From the NCBI GenBank assembly GCA_029261615.1, contig JAJDAX010000062.1, positions 1 through 8,130 of the forward strand: a DNA stretch of 8,130 bases, written 5' to 3'. The DNA is from Nitrospinaceae bacterium. Its GTDB lineage: Bacteria > Nitrospinota > Nitrospinia > Nitrospinales > Nitrospinaceae. Both the position numbers and the translations under genes were made by a program. Each line of letters opens with the position of its first letter. The stretch's first letter is position 1. Shown in pieces: positions 6,434 through 8,130 of the stretch. The notes beneath the pieces were generated by a model. That model ran no database searches. It saw nothing but the letters and a program-made list of their open reading frames with translations, and had not been told where the DNA came from.

Positions 6434-6472
6434 GTTTTTTTCTGGAAGAAAACCTGTGCAATCTAAAAAATT
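6434..6472. terminator. Convergent junction with weak AT hairpin and T-runs
   Basis: Only 39 bp separate the stop codons of the convergent lipoprotein and permease genes. A run of seven T (6435-6441) leads into a small dyad, TTTTCT (6438-6443) with AGAAAA (6447-6452), loop GGA. Six A at 6465-6470 give a T-run on the minus strand. The stem has no GC clamp, so this is at best a weak bidirectional terminator. Confidence 0.25.
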
Positions 6473-7234
6473 CTAAGATGTTGGATGTGCGAGCCGCAAC
6501 CTCAGGTTACCCTCAAAGCATTGTCGCACTCCCATGAGCACCACAGTGGCACATGATATTCCCGCCGTCCCGGCGATCATGTAAACAATCGCGATCTGGA
6601 ATTTAACTGCCTCCAGCGGAGACCCTCCTGCGATTAAAAAACCGGTCATGATTCCAGGCAGGTGGACCAGCCCAATAGTTTTCATGGAGTCGATGGTAGG
6701 GATCAATGCCGTCTTCATTGCCTGACGTGCCGCTTCTTCGCCTGCTTGTCGGGAATTTCCCCCTAATGCAAGCAGCGATTCGATATGCTTTCGCTGGTGC
6801 CCCAGTTCTCCAATTAATCGATTCATAGCAAGTGAAGTTGCGTTCATCGCATTGCCTACGATCATGCCGCCGATGGGAATGATATAGTGCGCTTCATTTT
6901 GGATAACGCCTGTTGTGAAAAGAACCAGGAATGTGATTCCCGAGCCCAGGCTAATTCCGATGAACGCAATGCCCCTGGCGTTATGAATGGCGCTCCCCCG
7001 GTTGCCGCTGATGATTGCTGCAACACAGGTCATGAAAAGTAATATCAGAAAAAACCAGTACGGTTCTTGCAGTGCGAAAACCCATTTCAAAATAAATCCC
7101 ATCGCTACCAGTTGCACCGTGGCGCGGATAGAACTGTAAAACAGGTCCCGCTCAATACCCAGTTTGTTTGAAAATGACAAACCAATGGTGAACGCAACAA
7201 GAACATACACCCAAAGAAGGATTTCAAACGCCAT
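6473..7234 (-). CDS. fetB: ABC transporter permease, FetB/YbbM (UPF0014) family
   Basis: This 253-residue polytopic membrane protein belongs to the UPF0014 family. About seven hydrophobic segments are visible (about 4-20, 40-56, 58-75, 88-110, 117-133, 185-203 and 212-235). Family landmarks are RATVQLVAMGFIL (37-49), IPIGGMIVGNAMNATSLAMNRL (about 119-140), the cytoplasmic coupling region ESLLALGGNSRQAGEEAAR (152-170), and IPTIDSMKTIGLVHLPGIMTG (178-198). In E. coli the FetAB (YbbLM) pair is linked to iron homeostasis and peroxide resistance and proposed to export iron. Plant homologues (ALS3/STAR2) relate to aluminium tolerance, so the substrate is not certain. The ATG overlaps the 3' end of the ATPase gene by 11 bp, and an AGGGG SD (complement of 7242-7246) sits 7 bases ahead. 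This implies translational coupling and a single transporter. Confidence 0.9.
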   Translation of the reverse strand: MAFEILLWVYVLVAFTIGLSFSNKLGIERDLFYSSIRATVQLVAMGFILKWVFALQEPYWFFLILLFMTCVAAIISGNRGSAIHNARGIAFIGISLGSGITFLVLFTTGVIQNEAHYIIPIGGMIVGNAMNATSLAMNRLIGELGHQRKHIESLLALGGNSRQAGEEAARQAMKTALIPTIDSMKTIGLVHLPGIMTGFLIAGGSPLEAVKFQIAIVYMIAGTAGISCATVVLMGVRQCFEGNLRLRLAHPTS

Positions 7235-7967
7235 CGGATTTCCCCTTGTCCTTTAGCTGTCCCTTGAAAAAGCGTACCAGAGTTTCGTTAGTTTGATCCT
7301 CAATCAATTCCTCGATAGGACCCTGTGCTAACACCTTGCCGTCCACTAAGACAAGGGTTTGGGCGTTTAATCGTAGAGCCTGCTGAACATTATGTGTGAC
7401 CATGATTATGGCCCGTTTCAATTCACGATGGATTTTCAGAATCAACTTTTCAATGGTGAGTACTGCAGTCGGGTCCAATGCGGAAGTCGGTTCATCAAGC
7501 ATCAACACCTCAGGATGATTGGCCAGGGTCTGGGCGAAAGCAACGCGTTGTTGTTCCCCCACCGATAAAGAACCTGACTCCCGTGTCAAAAATTGGCGAT
7601 CCAGACCCACCTCGGTTGCCAGTTTTTCAATATCACTTTGGAGGACGGTTTTACCTTCCAGTTTAGGTCCCATGCCAATATTATCCTCCACGGTGCCAGG
7701 AAATAAGGTCGGAGTCTGAAAGACCATGCCAATGTGGCGACGGAGGCTGCACACATCCAGCTTATTAATGTCGGTTCCTTGCAGGCTGATGGTTCCAGAG
7801 TCAAGAGGCAGAAGCCGGTTCAGGCATTGAAGGAGAGTGGATTTCCCTGCACCGGAAGGTCCCAATACCAGCAGCATATCCCCGGCTTTGAGATCAAATG
7901 AAATGGAATTCAGGATCGGACTGTCTCGAACAACCGTCAGGTCTTTTACTTTTAGCAGAGGAGTCAT
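7224..7967 (-). CDS. fetA: ABC transporter ATP-binding protein, FetA/YbbL type
   Basis: This is the cytoplasmic nucleotide-binding subunit of an ABC transporter, 247 residues. It shows Walker A GPSGAGKST (36-44), Q-loop Gln84 in GMVFQTPTLFPG, signature LSVGEQQRVAFAQ (134-146), Walker B VLMLDEP (154-160), D-loop SALD (162-165) and switch His192 in MVTHN. The signature reads LSVGE instead of LSGGQ, a tolerated variant. The ATPase alone resembles PstB and other importers. The FetA call comes from its 11-bp overlap with the UPF0014 permease gene, its only possible membrane partner here. No good SD precedes ATG 7967, and no better in-frame start is obvious. A nadA-like gene ends 59 bp upstream on the same strand, so the three may be one transcript. 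Confidence 0.9.
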   Translation of the reverse strand: MTPLLKVKDLTVVRDSPILNSISFDLKAGDMLLVLGPSGAGKSTLLQCLNRLLPLDSGTISLQGTDINKLDVCSLRRHIGMVFQTPTLFPGTVEDNIGMGPKLEGKTVLQSDIEKLATEVGLDRQFLTRESGSLSVGEQQRVAFAQTLANHPEVLMLDEPTSALDPTAVLTIEKLILKIHRELKRAIIMVTHNVQQALRLNAQTLVLVDGKVLAQGPIEELIEDQTNETLVRFFKGQLKDKGKSDGV

Positions 7968-8026
7968 GGGCGACCGGGAATGGTCAGGAATATTTTATTT
8001 GGAGCCGGGTAAAGAAATGTCGGCAA

Positions 8027-8130
8027 TCACTGTCCCGCATAATGGAACATGCGATCAACGCAGGCGAGGGCGCGTTGTTGGACTTCGGGTTCCATGTTGA
8101 TTATATTTTCCGGAAGCGGGTTCTCAAGTG
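8027..8130 (-). CDS. nadA: C-terminal end of probable quinolinate synthase (NadA), 5' part outside window
   Basis: On the minus strand an open frame enters from the right edge (first full codon at 8128-8126) and ends with TGA at 8029-8027, giving 33 residues. The tail contains LENPLPENI, then MEPEVQQRALACVDRMFHYA. The pattern of an acidic residue, RAL, a three-residue spacer, RM(L/F) and an aromatic-Ala end matches the C-terminus of NadA as I recall it (E. coli: RERALVPLNRMLDFAA). NadA condenses iminoaspartate with dihydroxyacetone phosphate to quinolinate for NAD synthesis and uses a 4Fe-4S cluster. The cluster cysteines would lie outside the window. With so few residues this is a recognition from a short motif, not proof. 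That a real gene ends here is more certain than its name. Confidence 0.6.
   Translation of the reverse strand, partial: LENPLPENIINMEPEVQQRALACVDRMFHYAGQ

Noticed and set aside
7837..8100. 87-codon plus-strand frame across the fetA start and the nadA-like tail
   Set aside because: It overlaps two better supported minus-strand genes and shows no recognisable motif or good RBS.
1..8130. CRISPR array, tRNA or rRNA gene, insertion sequence or phage remnant
   Set aside because: No regularly spaced repeats, cloverleaf-like segments, terminal inverted repeats with transposase, or phage protein motifs were seen on either strand.

Overview
The window looks like a chromosomal segment of a Gram-negative bacterium. 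It carries type IVa pilus genes, a PilS-like sensor kinase and a lipoprotein with a lipobox. The gene order (pilT, accessory regulators, pilC, pilS) and protein style resemble Nitrospinota or 'deltaproteobacterial' (Desulfobacterota-type) genomes, but this placement is an inference from gene content only. No rRNA, tRNA, CRISPR array, insertion sequence or phage gene is visible. Base composition and codon style look even throughout, so there is no sign of recent transfer.

Layout, plus strand, 1-6433. (1) The window opens inside a PilT/PilU-type pilus retraction ATPase. (2) Two small genes follow: a zinc-ribbon protein with a degenerate response-receiver-like domain, and a stand-alone cyclic-nucleotide-binding domain protein. 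(3) A 199-bp gap with a good candidate sigma70 promoter and a short dyad precedes pilC, the inner-membrane platform protein. (4) A 189-bp gap with a long, near-perfect hairpin separates pilC from a PilS-like membrane histidine kinase. (5) Closely behind the kinase come a tandem-CDGSH iron-sulfur protein and a lipoprotein with a sulfatase-modifying-factor (FGE-like) fold that lacks the FGE catalytic cysteines.

Minus strand, 8130-6473, convergent with the above. The C-terminal end of what appears to be quinolinate synthase (nadA) enters from the right edge. It is followed by an ABC ATPase (FetA/YbbL type) and its overlapping permease (FetB/YbbM, UPF0014 family), a pair linked to iron homeostasis in E. 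coli.

How the genes may work together. PilT drives pilus retraction, PilC anchors the ATPases to the inner membrane, and PilS would sense an envelope or pilin signal. The two inserted small proteins carry sensor or adaptor domains (zinc ribbon, pseudo-receiver, cNMP pocket) and no DNA-binding or catalytic output, so they are good candidates for post-translational regulators of the pilus motor. This is the most interesting feature of the window. No PilR response regulator follows the kinase here. On the other side, NadA (a 4Fe-4S enzyme), FetAB and, across the convergent junction, the CDGSH 2Fe-2S protein share an iron theme that may be coincidental.
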